64,000 nucleotides of DNA from Balanoglossus misakiensis (GCA_040954595.2 CM082578.2:9610001-9674000), one strand, 5' to 3'. Counted from the first letter of the stretch, positions 11,950 through 25,392 are shown. A program made the numbers and translations. Notes: a model not told the origin generated them from the sequence alone.

Positions 11950-14810
11950 TGTGATTTAGCCATGTCTCCCACAACGTGCTGCAATGAGACGGCTAAGCAG
12001 GGATGACCTTTCGATTTTAATGCACAATGGTATAAATGATAATGCGCAATTTATTTTTAAAAACCGGGTTAACAAATACGTACTCGAATCGATCTGGGCG
12101 TAGAACGGAACATTTGCAATTCATGAGTGTGTTGATTAGCACAAATCGTTTGATTAGTCTCTGTATAATGGTGAGGGCAGTTGTGCCAAATATATCCTAC
12201 ATAAATCCCACCCGTGTAACGCCATTTGTGATGTAACCATTGTCACGAGTGCTTAATAAATGCGAAAAAAACAATCTTTGGCTACATAATCCCGAACTGA
12301 ACTGACGGTAAAGCTGGACGTGAATGCGAGCGGCGGGCACGCACACAGAAGGCACGCTTGTTGTAGTATTAATTGGTATCCACCGTTACATGGTAATTTT
12401 TATAACATGGTTAAATCTCCAGTCTAAGTATTACTCTTCTCCCTAAAATTGACATCACCGTTGATGTCCCTTCTCCCTAAATTGTACAGTCCTGCAACGT
12501 TTTTGTGCTTTTTTTCTGTTAAAGCTGTGCACTGAAAGGGTGGTAACTTACCATTTCCCCCCGAAGGAAATTTTGAGTAATGGCACTGGACAAAGGCCCC
12601 GTGATATTAGTGCATTGGATACACGACGTACATGCAGTCTACGCGCTTGGAACAGTTAGCGCAAAGCCTGCGTCTTTTGTGTACTAATTGCCCTTGTCGT
12701 ACCACACAACTTAATCACTCTATCCTCTGTAATTGCATGCTTCTTTACCGCGTTTAAGGACAGATATCGTTCAAACGACCCCCCGTCGCGCCAATTCATG
12801 GCCATTCACTGCCAAGCACCGATTTTGAGTTAAATGTAAACCCGGCAATTAAGAGCATACACTTTGAAACGGAACGCCGTGACCGAGTTCTAGTGCAATT
12901 ACATGCTGATGAAAACAGGAACAGCGCAGAGGACACGCGCCAAAGTAACGTATAAGATAACAACGGCCACTACCACCGAATGATAAAAAGATGCACTAAA
13001 AGATATAAAACAGCTTGCAATTATTGCTGGGAAAAATCGACTTCTCAAATGTCGGTCACAAGAGGGGGCATCGTTCTACATCAGTTTGCAGTGTGTATAG
13101 GTCTGCGTTGAACATTCCCCTGAGAAATGACACAAGTCAACATCATGTGGTATTTGCATGGACCCTCATTTCCAGTTTTCTCGAGTATCGGGCCTGCAGA
13201 TTGCACAGATACATCAAGTGCGCGCCCCTTTCTGCCGCATAAGGGAAACAATTGGTCCTTCATATCCAGGGACGTATAATCGTTTTGTTCATTTGGTATT
13301 TATTGTTGTACCCAACCCCTGGAGATAAATTAATGACATCACTTTTACCTGTAGTGCCACAGCGCTATACCACCTACTTTTGTACCACAAACAACGTCTC
13401 CAAGGCAACACAGGGAGGTGAGGAAATATCGGGAGAGTTGCACTCCTACGGGGGTTTTAATGCGCAATCATTCAAAGAAAAGCGTGACCAGACCCAAGTG
13501 GCTATAGCAACGAGCGCGCCCACGAATAAGATTAGACCCCTTTCCCATCTTTATTTTTCGACAAGCATCGCAAAGGAAACTTGGTTAACCTGTACTTGAC
13601 AACGCGCATGTCCGCTTGTACTATCCCTGTACTTTCTTTTCAACTTGTAACCTCTTCAGTAATTACACCGGTTATTTTTTTATTACGGCGACCCTAAAAA
13701 ATCTCAACGCGAATGTAATGTAATTTGGTGCTAAATTATATCGTTTACAACATTCTCTAACCGATAAACATGAATAAGCCGACCCGCGGCCATTCAATTT
13801 GAATTCGATGCCGAGCAGCCGTCTTGAATTAAAATAAACAGTGTGATTTACGCGGGGCCGGCGAACTCGTCAACCACAACGACTGTGTATTAGCGACCTT
13901 CTACATGGCATACCAGAGACTCCCATAAAATCACCTGGACGGATCGGATCCTTTGCAATTTCTCCGACAGAAATAGAAAACCGGAATCTCACCCAGTGTA
14001 GATAATAACAACGCTTCAACTTGTAAAATGCTGAGTATCGTAAAAAAGTAGATTCGACTCTGACGTCTCTCTGTCCTTTTGCGCTTCGTTACTCGACGTA
14101 ATTAGCGGTTACCCCGGGGTCCATAGCGCTATATCAACGGACCACATTATATTCGCTCGCGACCTTTCCCTAAAGTACAATTGGATGCTGCAACTCAAGG
14201 AGGGTTCTCACCGCCGCGCATGCGTTCAGACTCCCATTAACCATCTTGCCTTTGGTATTTTGATGTTAATTGTCAAGTATGAGTATACCGTTGAGAGGAA
14301 AGTCTCGAAGTTAACGCGAGATGCTCTCTGTCACTGCTAACATCAACTTTATACAATAAGATGTTTCTATTATTCTTAGCCCGCCATGAAACTGGAGAGA
14401 GAACCCCCCCTCCCTTTAGTCTGTAGGTAGATGCGCTTGAAGCGTGATAAGCCTCAGCTCACTTACTTCCCAGTGTCAATGGGTTTCGGTCATATCGAAG
14501 CACATAGAGCACTTAGAGCGACTCCGCAATGATGTATTAAAATCTATATTTTGCTCCTATCAAACGATTACATGTACATGTTAAGTATTGCTATTTCCGT
14601 AAAGTTCGAGATGCCCTGAATTTTAAGGGGTGTTTAGAGCTTTATCCTTTGATGTGCTTCTATAACGGTACATATGCAAAAGTCGACAAAACTGCTGCTC
14701 TGGGTGACGCCGACAGGAATGAAATTTTTCAGGGTACTTTTGAACTCAATTAGTTCTAGGTAAAGTCTATCACGTGATACGGACGTTGACTAATTATTTC
14801 CCACTTTTGC

Positions 14811-14816
14811 AGGTAA
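14811..14816 (+). other. Ambiguous splice site in the receptor leader
   Basis: CCCACTTTTGCAG|GTAAGG reads as a good acceptor (pyrimidine tract plus CAG) and also as a good donor (AG|GTAAGG). As an acceptor it would place the coding exon just downstream of a leader intron, giving a 5' untranslated exon start at 14813, about 90 nt before the first ATG. Confidence 0.35.
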
Positions 14817-14903
14817 GGGTTTCTGGAACATCCCGAAGTAATGGTCCATGAGAACGTCCCCATTTGCCTCGATTTCTTCCTGTGTTGCGTCGGAGGGTCT
14901 TGA

Positions 14904-16712
14904 ATGGAGAAGACCCGTTTTGTTGTCACCACGATGGAGAATCTCTTCGGATACGCCGCCGGCAACGCGACCGCCAACGCGACCGGCCTCGGCACCAGTG
15001 TGATAAATACCACGGCCTGGGCGGAAGGCGACGGCGGCAATGATACCGACGGGGTGACGGATGTGTTCGACGGCCGCATCTCCAGCGACATCCCCGTCGG
15101 CATTGTGCTGAGCCTGCTGTCGCTGATGACGACCATCGGCAACGCCATGGTCTTGCACGCCGTGAGGACCGAGAAGCGCCTGCAGACCGTCAGCAACTAT
15201 TTCATTTTAAGTCTGGCCTGCGCCGACATGCTGATCGGCCTCATCGTGATGCCGCTGAGTTGTGTCTACATCCTGGCCCACCACTGGCCGCTGGGAATAG
15301 CTGTGTGCCAGATATGGCTGTCTATCGACTACGTGTGTTGCACCGCGTCTATACTCAATCTCTTCATCCTGAGCCTCGACCGGTACTGGTCCATTACCTC
15401 GCCGTTGAAATACCTGCGGAGGCGGACGGGCAAGCGGGCCGCCATTTTGATCTCGCTGGTGTGGCTGGTGTCGTCGCTCTGGGTCATTCCCGTCGTGGGG
15501 TGGCACGAGTTCAGTCACGGTGGCAACCGCTTGGTCAAGGATGGCCACTGTGACACGGAATTTCACAAGAACACCGTTTTCAAGGTGGTCACCGCCTCGT
15601 TTAATTTCTACATACCCATGGTCGTCATGGTGTTCCTCTACGGCAGAATATTCCACGAGATACGGAAACGGTCCAACCTGGCCCTGGGCAGATGCTCGTA
15701 CGGGCACGGCGGCACGACGACGTCGGACGAGGCGACGTACGCGTACACGACCAAAGACTTTCGCAAATCCTCCGCGAACGAACACGATTACAATACGGAA
15801 TACGACTTCGACAGTTCGAACAGTAACGAGCGCGACTCGGATGTCAACAGGTCGAGGGTGAGCGATGACCGCTCCAATTTCACGAACGTCGCCCTTCTCA
15901 GGAGACTTAAAAACATCATCCGCACGGACAGGAATCGAACGTCGTCAAACTCGTCCATGCCACTCCATTCCCGGGAACAAATTTCAACGGTGACTCCCAG
16001 CGAGAGATTGTTGTATTCGGAGACGTGCGTCGAGGAGGACTCCCTGAGATTCGACTACACCCACTCCGGACCGAACTCTCCCAACGGAAGAATCAGTATT
16101 CTGAGACCGCCGTCAAACCCCAACGACAGGACAATCAGCTTTGTGAGCGCGCCGATTCCGCGGAAGGAGCCCCCCGGGCCGGAGGTCATCTGGAGGAGGA
16201 GGTCGGAGGAGGAGCTGAGACCGCCCACCATCAACCACCACAACCGAGTCAACCGGGAGAGGAACAATATCCATCATCACGATGGTGCGGCAGCGCGGTC
16301 GCCGTGCCTCTCCAACTCGGGGAACCCCTCGAGGACGAAGAAACTGGACGTCCGGAGCGGCATTGTGCCCAAAAACGCCAAGAAGAACACGTTCAAGTTG
16401 GGCAAACTGGAGCACCTCCTGCGGCCGCCGCGCAAGAAGCGGTTCTCGGCGTCGCTGAACAGAGAGCGGAAGGCGGCCAAGCAGCTGGGCGTCATCATGG
16501 GGTGTTTCATCCTCTGCTGGTTGCCGTACTTCATCATGTTCTTAATCGTCACCCTTTGCAGGGACTGCGTCTCTGAAGACATTTACACTGTGGCCATCTG
16601 GTTGGGCTACGTCAATTCCACGCTCAATCCGGTTCTCTACCCCCTCTGTAATCAGAACTTCAGACGAGCGTTCAGAAGAATGTTGCATTTACAGCCCGAG
16701 AAGAAGAAATAG
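14904..16712 (+). CDS. HRH1-like: Histamine H1-like G-protein-coupled receptor
   Basis: An intronless 602-residue class A receptor. Seven helices are visible: TM1 near 63-87, TM2 98-120, TM3 134-157, TM4 179-199, TM5 225-248, TM6 529-552 and TM7 562-582. The N-terminus carries four Asn-X-Thr glycosylation sites. Histamine-pocket residues of vertebrate H1 are kept: Asp142 (3.32), Lys227 (5.39), Thr230 (5.42), Asn234 (5.46), Trp539 (6.48) and Tyr569 (7.43). It has DRY at 159-161, NPxxY at 575-579, and a Cys135-Cys216 pair. The third intracellular loop is very long (about 258-525), Ser- and Arg-rich, as in H1 and muscarinic receptors. H1 couples to Gq at the plasma membrane. The ATG at 14904 has T at -3; the in-frame ATG at 14934 has A at -3 and G at +4 and may be the true start (592 residues). 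A muscarinic-like receptor is the alternative, but the KQLG...WLPYF and IWLGYVNSTLNP stretches favour H1. Confidence 0.88.
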   Translation: MEKTRFVVTTMENLFGYAAGNATANATGLGTSVINTTAWAEGDGGNDTDGVTDVFDGRISSDIPVGIVLSLLSLMTTIGNAMVLHAVRTEKRLQTVSNYFILSLACADMLIGLIVMPLSCVYILAHHWPLGIAVCQIWLSIDYVCCTASILNLFILSLDRYWSITSPLKYLRRRTGKRAAILISLVWLVSSLWVIPVVGWHEFSHGGNRLVKDGHCDTEFHKNTVFKVVTASFNFYIPMVVMVFLYGRIFHEIRKRSNLALGRCSYGHGGTTTSDEATYAYTTKDFRKSSANEHDYNTEYDFDSSNSNERDSDVNRSRVSDDRSNFTNVALLRRLKNIIRTDRNRTSSNSSMPLHSREQISTVTPSERLLYSETCVEEDSLRFDYTHSGPNSPNGRISILRPPSNPNDRTISFVSAPIPRKEPPGPEVIWRRRSEEELRPPTINHHNRVNRERNNIHHHDGAAARSPCLSNSGNPSRTKKLDVRSGIVPKNAKKNTFKLGKLEHLLRPPRKKRFSASLNRERKAAKQLGVIMGCFILCWLPYFIMFLIVTLCRDCVSEDIYTVAIWLGYVNSTLNPVLYPLCNQNFRRAFRRMLHLQPEKKK

Positions 16713-16740
16713 AGTTGTTTAGGATAGACGTTTTCAGACA

Positions 16741-16746
16741 ATTAAA
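16741..16746 (+). terminator. Possible poly(A) signal of the receptor gene
   Basis: ATTAAA lies 28 nt after the receptor stop codon. A canonical AATAAA at 19313-19318 is a distal alternative. Which is used cannot be told from sequence. Confidence 0.35.
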
Positions 16747-19700
16747 TATAAGTGGCACTTCATAACAACAGGGAATTTTCCCTAGCCAGTCAGACCCGTA
16801 AGCATTCTTCTCCTCAAGGTAACGAGGATGGAATCATTGAAATGAAAACGATCTACCAACTACCTGTATAAGCTTAAATTTTAAAGGATACGTGAATTTT
16901 CTATTTGTTATTTTCATATGTCACGGCTTACATTGGAAAGACGACGAGAAAGTGATATTGGTTCTACTCCGAATCAGTTTTCTGGTATTTTTCAAAAGAA
17001 AAAAATCGTCTACTCTTATTCCTTTTAATTCTCGGTTTTGGATGACCATGGAAAAGGATGTATATGTACTTAATTGAAGGGTTGGAGTTTTAAAAAAACC
17101 TAACGTCCAAGTTACAGATATTCATGAAACAGGCCCAATTGCGAAGTGTTGTGGCCATGATGAAATGTTACGAATATGCACGTGTTATTTGCATACATGT
17201 ATCTGTCTGCCTGCTCAGAGCGAGAACTATCGGCCACTAGCGAACTCCACGAGACCCTGCGAGAGCAAGCGTGACCAGACAGTTTACATGGAAAGACGTT
17301 ATCACGTGACACAGGAAAAAAACGCAATGAGTTAAACGGCACGACAGTTACAATTTTTGTTAAAATCTGTACTTCATTTCATACAAAGCTTGACTTGTAT
17401 GACTTGGCTAGCCACGCGTTGCTACGGCAATTAACCATGTCTCGCGAGATCTCGCAACGAGCGGAAATTCATCTTAATGAGAAGGCCATTTTATGTTTTG
17501 CTGTCGGGCGATGTTAGCATTGTTCTCGCGTGATTGTGAGGTACCGCACAGTAGAGGTGTATATGACATTCTCCTGACCAGCAATAACGAACTTCAAGTA
17601 ATAAACATTTATTCGAGAGAATGGCTGGGACATGAAAACGGTTAATAAGCGTTCTTTGTCGGTTGAAGAGAGACAAGGGGAACCATTTGGTTTATGGGGA
17701 GGGGGTAGAGGAGTTTTGAAAAATGTGCTGCCTGTTGGAAAAACTTGTTTCTGCAGTAGCTAGAGAGAATGAAATTATAACATTTGTTAAAAAAAATACC
17801 ACCATGATTCTCCAAACAGATGGTTACTTTTTATCCTTTTTCCCCAGCCCCCTCCACGGATATCAAATGGTTCATACCTGCAGTCGGAGACAGGAATGAT
17901 GGGATATTAATCTCAAATGACTTTGTCGAGTTATTGTTTCTACTCAAGCCAATGCGTTCATGACGTTGGCTTTGGTGATATTTTTGAACATTTCCGTATT
18001 GTTTAGACTTCACAGACCGCTCGCTGGTTTTAAAGGCGTCTTTATTTTGTTGACGTCACCGGCCTTTTTCTCCGACGTTTTATCGGGCTGGCAAATAACA
18101 CGGTCTTCTTTACAACCGGAAAACGTTTTCAAGACTGGAGAGAAAAAAGGACTGCAATAATAACTTGACTTTATACGATGTGTGCGTTGTCTATTGTGTG
18201 TGAGCAGAGAACCTTTCGATTCAGTCGCCTCTTTGCAATTTCACATGTTTCATGTACGGTTCTGGGAGAACATTCTCCGCCGACAGTTTTTTTAATTATT
18301 GTTTTTTCACTCGTATCTCATAGATGTACTTGACAAGTAAAATAGATATTGTAATATTTGTGCATGCCTGTCGTATTTTCCTCAGGCGCCGACCACGAGG
18401 AATCCGTTGTTACACATCACATGATGGCATTCGTTGATTGTTTGAACCTCCAGCTGCACTGACGGTTGCAGCTAGGGAGTCTTAATCACCGATGTTGCAA
18501 GACCTGCAACTTGCTTGATATGATTTTGTGTCAACTTTTCTCGTGACATTTTACAGTCTGAGAAAGTGAGGTGGGTTTTTATATGTATATTAAAGGGGGT
18601 CTGTTATATGCCCTTATTCAAACGGGGCCTTTAAAGGACGGTCGCGTCGGTTGATGATGACATTGAACGAACAATTCAGCAGAATGTGTTTCGTATTTTT
18701 TTGGAGGAAAAGACGGCAAACGTTGTGTGTTTCCCGTGACAAGAACATCCTCCATTTTTGTTTCTGTCAACATACCGACATTTCAATATCATCGGGAGAA
18801 AATTTCGATCTTCTGCTTGACCGACGACGGTGCCACCACGAGGAACGAACCACCCAACAACCAAACTCTCCGTAACTGTTCACGCACCGAGGCCCTTTCG
18901 GTTTTGAGTTTCCGAGTAATTAATTTTTGATGTCCTGTAAACCGAACAATGCAATTTCATCTGGTTGTTGTTGTTGTTACTGTTGTTTTTATTTACATTT
19001 GAAATCACTTCGAATCCTTTATCAGTGTATACGATGCATCTCAACTGATACGCATGAAGAATATTTTTTGTACAGACTGTTGCCTATATCCGTTTTTTTC
19101 ACGTTGTAAGGTAAACACTACCGTGTCCTTACACCTTCTCATTGTAGCAACACCTTTCCTGTGTATAGATCTCTTTTAATGTTTCATCCCTTCTCATTAC
19201 CGAGAAGGATGAAGCGCGTGCGTCTCTCGAATTTGGCGTTCTCTACTACTTCAATTGTTTGTAAAAATGTACAATTACGTAATTTTATATTGATGATGAA
19301 GATGATAATGATAATAAACCAAAAGTCTTTCTTCAATGGCTTTGAGTTGATTGGTTTTATTTCGTCATTCTTTCAATCAGAGTGGGTCCTAAACGGAGCC
19401 TTTGGAAATTAAAAACGCGCTGTCATAATTTGAAAATTATAGCGTCTACCTGGTTTCGATTTTCTCTCAGTGTAGGATGATCGGATAAGACAAAGCCGGA
19501 TGTCAGCTGCAATACATATCGGAATTAACAGTCCATCCTTCTGATGATATTATCAAAGTGAACCCCTTAACCTTACCGTCGAAGTAAGGTATGGATGCAT
19601 CTCTCCCTGGACCACGTCGGCGCTTGCCTCATTACTTTATGTCATTTGTAAATTATTACGAGGGAAAACATTAAACCATGTCATATTCCTGTTATGTATT

Positions 19701-19969
19701 AAATAGAAGGTTGCCTCAATCTCTCATGACAGATTGATCTCAATTAATGGAGAATCGGCCAACAAGCTTGGGGAAAAGACGCCGCTTTTTATCATGCACA
19801 TGATTAGGATTCTTTCGTGATTTTACGTGAATTTGGCCGACGACGATTTAAAAGAAACCGTTGCTTTTCCTTCTAATGTTATCTTAATTCATATATTGTT
19901 CTTTCACTTTTTGTTCTTTTACTTTATATTGTGTTGTGTTAAGTTATGTTGTGTTGTGTTATGACATCA

Positions 19970-20064
19970 TGTTATGTTATGTTATGTTATGTTATGTTAT
20001 GTTATGTTATGTTATGTTATGTTATGTTATGTTATGTTATGTTATGTTATGTTATGTTATGTTA
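19970..20064 (+). repeat. (ATGTT)n pentanucleotide microsatellite
   Basis: About 18 uninterrupted copies of GTTAT occupy 19971-20060. Degenerate GTGTT/GTTAT units precede them from about 19930. Confidence 0.97.
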
Positions 20065-20989
20065 CATGATTTAAGCTTGCCTATGGGAAAAAAACTTTTC
20101 GAATCGTGGTAAACAGGTATGATTGAAAAGTCCTTGAGCGCAACCCTGGTGAATTACTCCCTTCAAGGCTCAGTGGCAATTCTTCGGAACATCAACACAG
20201 CATATTAATCAATCAAACTAAACCTAGAATGTTTAAACGACTTCTACTGCGGAAATATGATGGATACTTCCTGTCAATACAAGAGCATTAATGATCTTCC
20301 ATTCATCCCCGAATGCATTTTCGAAAATTGGTCCATTTTTGCTAATGCCGCTCGCGTGTTCCCGCTGTCGGCGAGCATGACTCCGGTTATACATGCGTGG
20401 TATCTTGGACCCGCAAATTGAGATGAAAGCGCAGCGATCCAATAGGGTTTGGTTCGTCTCACTCGACCGGTAAAATCATCGTCGCCATGCAAAAAAAATC
20501 CCGATTTATAAGATGCCAAGGACAGGGCGATTTTAATATTTAATAAAGGAAATGCGATCATTCCAACTTGTCATGATGGTTAATCATTCAGAGTTTAAAA
20601 TGTAAGTTGACAAGTAAACAGCCTAACTCAGTAGATTTATTAGCTGGATAACATTGACTGATGGGCGTTTAATAACCATTGGCTAAATGCCTGAGAGAAA
20701 CCGTCGGTATTCTGCATTGCGGTATCTGGCAGCTCAAATTGTTGCACCCAACAAGACTATTCTAAGATTTCGATAGAAAAGTGTTAATAAATAGGTAAAA
20801 TTGTTGATTTTCACCCGAAGACCTTAAAATGTTATTTTCCGTATTTAACAGTACATGTTACCACGTCAGATTCCGAAAACGGATAAGATTACGGGACATT
20901 AGCTTCGAAACCGGCACAAGCTTACCATAAATGGCAAAAAAGCGTATCTGAGTGTTCTAAAAACATAGGGTGGTGCTCTTTTTTCGCGT

Positions 20990-21060
20990 GTGCCACCCAC
21001 TGAAAATCTGTCATTGGCTAAATCTCAATTTGCCATGTATAGGTGACTGTATACCTTTAA
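20990..21060 (+). repeat. Dispersed repeat, copy A
   Basis: From CCACCCACTGAAAATCTG to GTATACCTTTAA this block is closely similar to 23337-23424 on the same strand. Shared parts include ATTGGCTA(A/G)ATCTCAATTTG and the terminal ACCTTTAA. It lacks the left TTAAAGGT end and about 25 internal bases present in the other copy, so it is probably truncated. Confidence 0.7.
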
Positions 21061-23318
21061 CCAACACTTCCCATACAGCATGGTGAGTGTAATATTTTCG
21101 CCACGGGCGCTTGAGAGGACGCGTGCGTTGCCACGGAATCATACTTTTTTTATCGTCCACCTTAATGCAATCTGAGGCAAAATGCCGCCTCGAATCATTT
21201 CCTCTTTGGAGAGAAATTAGGGAAACTCGAACTGCAATGATAAAAGAGAAGTGCGCCGAGTTGCCATTAAACTACAATGCAGAGGAAAGATTTAATCACC
21301 TTCCAAGGGAAACGCAGTAGACGGCAAGGGACTTGATAATGGTCAGCCGGCTGCAGTGATAGTTAATTGCCAGATCGCCGTGAGCTTTTTCACAAATTAC
21401 TCGACGATGGTTTCAGTTGCAGGCAATGATTATTTTAGTGTCCACCATTTAAAAAAGCTTCCCGGTGTATTGCGTTGTGCCTCGCGCCAGTTTATTGGTG
21501 TGCACAGTGCAGTTGAACTTTCTACATACATGTACATGTACTATAGAAGTGAAGTAACGTATAATAATAATAAGCTTCGCCTGGACGGCCAGCTAGATAG
21601 TAGACTAATAAACCTATAACTGTAATCGCTGTTGTCTTTTTTTCTCAAGGTCAATCATAACACAGTTCTTCACTTCAATCAACGGTTTACTCGCGTGGAT
21701 TAGCGGGCTTTGTCACGTGATTTAATTCTCAACAAGCACCTTAATTTGGATTACACACAGAACACAGTTTGCACTGTGCGTAATGGAACACTCGGTTGGT
21801 ATCCATGGTTGTGCCGATCAATTAGTGTCGCCATCGATTCATTTCCAAGACAAAGACATGACATTTACACTATCCCCGACTATATAGCCCTGAGCCAGAT
21901 TTCTTTTACGGTCCACTCGGTTCACAAACGCTTGCGACAGCCTTCAACTGTAGTTCGAAAAACTTGCAATGTAACCGTGGATATGTGATCAATATAGTAG
22001 TGAGTATTAGAGAATGTCGTATTTTCTCTTTAGTCTGCTAAACGATGGGTAAATGTGACGATGCAGTCTCGATACGGGGATGTTGCATTTTCACACAATT
22101 CGATTATCACAAAAATTAGCAAAGCTGCCAGCTTTGGTACATTTTCAGCAACCTCGACACGAAGCCAGATCAACTGGATCAGCTTGCAAAGGTCACCAAC
22201 TCAAGGTCACATTTCTCACGACAGGCTTTGTCAACGTCCACTTCACAGATTTTTCAGCGTCGGAAATTTGAAGAAAAACAGCCACATTGACGTTTACAGC
22301 ATAAAGACATTATAGCTGACGATTGCCACGGAAACCAACAAACAGGTAATTTTATTGCGTGTGTTGATGAGGAACACACACACGAAAAATGGTTATTATT
22401 CGGTTTTCCGGCTGAATTCACTCCTAGAAAGGTCTTTTCAGATCCCGTCGACGAATTCATTATGATTACGGGGCATCAAACCGTTTTGATAGCTGATTAT
22501 GGCGGTAAACTCGCGGTTCCTGTGACGTAGTAAACACTTCAAACTGAAATCCCAATTTCACAGTTTGCGTCATCGGCGTCGTCACCAAGGGAATACAGCC
22601 GATCGACTCAATAAATACTGTTGATGATGACCGATATTATTTACGACTTTGCCGTGTTTCGTTTTAACTTGACACCTGGGGGTTCGCATAACGAACGCTC
22701 CTACCAAACGGCCAGACAGAATCTCCTTAAACCGGGACTGGGCCATAACTCAGATATGACCCACCCGATGAAATAATTCCTTTTTAATATCTTGTTTTAC
22801 ATTTTCCTGTTGATTTATTATATTTTCCTCTAAACAGAGTGCGTCAACCGCTTTGGCGGGCATTTGCGGAGCTGTAGGGGTGGGAACTTACCGACGCTGT
22901 CGGCATTTGGGGAAATATAAAACTAAGATATCTGTGGGAGTCGACCGTTTTGAGGTCTAATTAGCGATTCTACGCCAAGGCCCGTGTGTCGTAAATGCTC
23001 TCTGCTCATTCTTGGAGATCAAAGGGAACCGACTTGTTCGCCGGAAAAAATATCTGACATGTCTAATGGTTCGCACATGACAGCTATGTCTTCCACATAG
23101 TGGCCACGTCATCGCGAATCGGTCCCCCACGTGTCAAACTGAAGTCACGTGATCAGCGGGCGAGTGCGTGAGGTGAAACAATGATGGCGAAGTCGGACAG
23201 TGGAATTAAAAAGGGCAGACCGGAGGAGTCACGCAACATTTGATTTTGGTCATTTCGGTTTCAATGCAGTGTTGGTAGAGTCATCGATGGCCGGTATTCA
23301 CTTTGGAACGCGCAGGCT

Positions 23319-23424
23319 TTAAAGGTGCACGGCACCTCCACCCACTGAAAATCTGCGATTGGCTAGATCTCAATTTGCCATGGTAACTGTAGCTAAGTTT
23401 CCATCGGTGCCTGTATACCTTTAA
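23319..23424 (+). mobile_element. Dispersed repeat, copy B: MITE-like with TTAA ends
   Basis: A 106-bp block that starts TTAAAGGTGCACGGCACC and ends GGTGCCTGTATACCTTTAA. The ends are imperfect inverted repeats of about 18 bp. The interior matches copy A at 20990-21060. It has no coding capacity. TTAA at both ends is the target preferred by piggyBac-type transposases, so it may be a non-autonomous derivative, though no transposase is present here. Confidence 0.55.
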
Positions 23425-25309
23425 TTGCTCCCAATTTGCATCGTAATAGATACTAATTATCAGCTCACTGCTCACTAATCATTCTTGATCGTTTAATAAA
23501 TACATGTAGTGACGTTCAGGTACAGATCATTATTCTTTTCTCTCACAGCAGACAGAGGCTGTTAACGCAATAACATCTTAATAGCCTAGGAATTATAATT
23601 CACTGGCTACATTCATCTTTTGTTTGCTCATTCAGTGGTCTGTCTATCTGGCGTGTTATTTCTGACTGCCAGTCCGTCTGCACGCTCATTCACCTACATT
23701 TTATGTCACAATTAGTCTGTATAATAGAGCTGTATTGATTGGTTGATCAGTCACTATTTTGTTGAAACGCGTAGAAAACTTTTCTGACGCATCGAGATTT
23801 CCACGGTAGACAGCTGTGTGTAACTTTATGGCGAAATCAAATACCGAGTTTATTTGCCCCTCTTGGCATGGTTCAGTGTAAAAGTATTTTGCTGTCATCG
23901 CATGACGGTTATCTCCAAGTTCCGGGAAGTGACGATAATAAGTTGGTATATACAGACTTTAATCTTCCAAAGGAATCGTTTAATCGGGACGATTTTATTT
24001 ATCAGTCGAATTAAAAGTGAAATTCAACTTCCTTTATTTTACTAACTAGTAGTGAAAAATTCGTGCATCAGTTGTTTTTTTATTAATTTGCACACCGTGA
24101 CACAGACCCATCAAAGCAGAAAGAAATAAAAGATAATAGGGGACACGGCGGATCAACGGAAATTGTCATCTGGCGATAAAACTTCCAACGTTTTAAAGTT
24201 GCTCGATGACACACGATTCTAATGTGAAGGAAAGGGAAATGACACGGTAGATGCCCAATAAAACCCGAAATAATATTCGCAATTAATTGTTTTGATGTAT
24301 TTGAAATAATTGAACTCTGCATGTGACCTGGCGTAACAGTTTTTTAGGTAATGCATCGTTTACTTTATTGCGATATGATGTTATTCTCTAACATTTTGGC
24401 AATGCGGATCAATGATGAATTCAGATTCTGCCGATCGAGGTTTTTTTTTCAATTTTGATGGGGTGCACTGACAGCTGCGGCGAAGTGACATGCTTGCATA
24501 ATAGGCATGGCCTACATGTCACGACAATGGCGGTAAAATGCACCGCCGAATAGACAATATCGGCACGTTTTTTGTCTGTGGAGGCTACAGTCAAATAAAC
24601 AAACACACAAATGTTTCTCAGAAGAGGGTATTCAAATTTACAGAACCAGCTTCATTGGATACAGACCATGGTACAGTATCTATCTTTCACGGGGTGGTGG
24701 CAACAATAGCTTGAAGTCCGACCATGAAGTTTTTTGGAAGCAAACTTGACACACACACACACACCGACGACAATGTCAATGCGTTATTGCAAAAGACAAA
24801 ATCCGGCTTGAACCAAAACAGTGACCACATGCGCAGTAGAGATTAACCGAGCAAGGCGCACATGTAGGGGCTTCCATGCAGTCATACGCAATCTCAAATT
24901 ACATGTACCACTTTTGATTTAGTGGAAATTGCGTGAGATTCAATATTGGATTGATAATGCAATACGGAAATCTTGGAATCAATGTTGTCTCGGATATCGC
25001 GATACAAGATTCCATCAACAGTTAAGAGCTAATTTTCCCTGAGAGCGGGGGATTTGTGGTGATTTCATCGGTTGCAATTTCCATTGGCAAAAAAACACAA
25101 GTTCTGTAGAGAGGTGCTGGGTACTGTCATGATGGCTTTACAGGATAATCTCCGCGAGTAAATTGGTTAGATTCGGAAGGGAAACATTGACTGATTACAC
25201 GAGAGGTCTAAAAGGTCACAGCTAATCTCGAAGTGTGGAATTCAAGGACATAGACCTGTCTAGTCTGCGCCTGAGAAAAAGCAAGTTCACTTTTTAGGTA
25301 TGGGCGTGG

Positions 25310-25392
25310 CGCGGTCTGATGTGGTGTGGTGCGGTGCGGTGTGATGTGATCTGGTGTGGTACTAGTACATACGGTGTGATGTCTTGTGATGT
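25310..25392 (+). repeat. GT-rich low-complexity tract
   Basis: Imperfect GGTGT/GGTGC/GATGT units run through this stretch and give the appearance of long open frames on the minus strand. Confidence 0.6.

Larger units (their letters stand above)
1277..14810. other. Long non-coding region upstream of the receptor gene
   Basis: About 13.5 kb with no recognisable gene on either strand. Open frames reach at most about 150 codons (10604-11059, minus strand) and none resembles a known family. It contains a CCAAT-bearing tandem repeat, a minisatellite framed by inverted repeats, a short TTAA-ended element (all listed separately), and homopolymer runs of C or G near 4591, 6997, 7867 and 11690. It may include regulatory DNA or untranslated exons of the receptor gene, which sequence alone cannot show. 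Confidence 0.5.

Noticed and set aside
15207-15785. Minus-strand 192-codon frame opposite the receptor
   Set aside because: Arg/Val/His-rich antisense shadow of GC-rich receptor codons with no domain.
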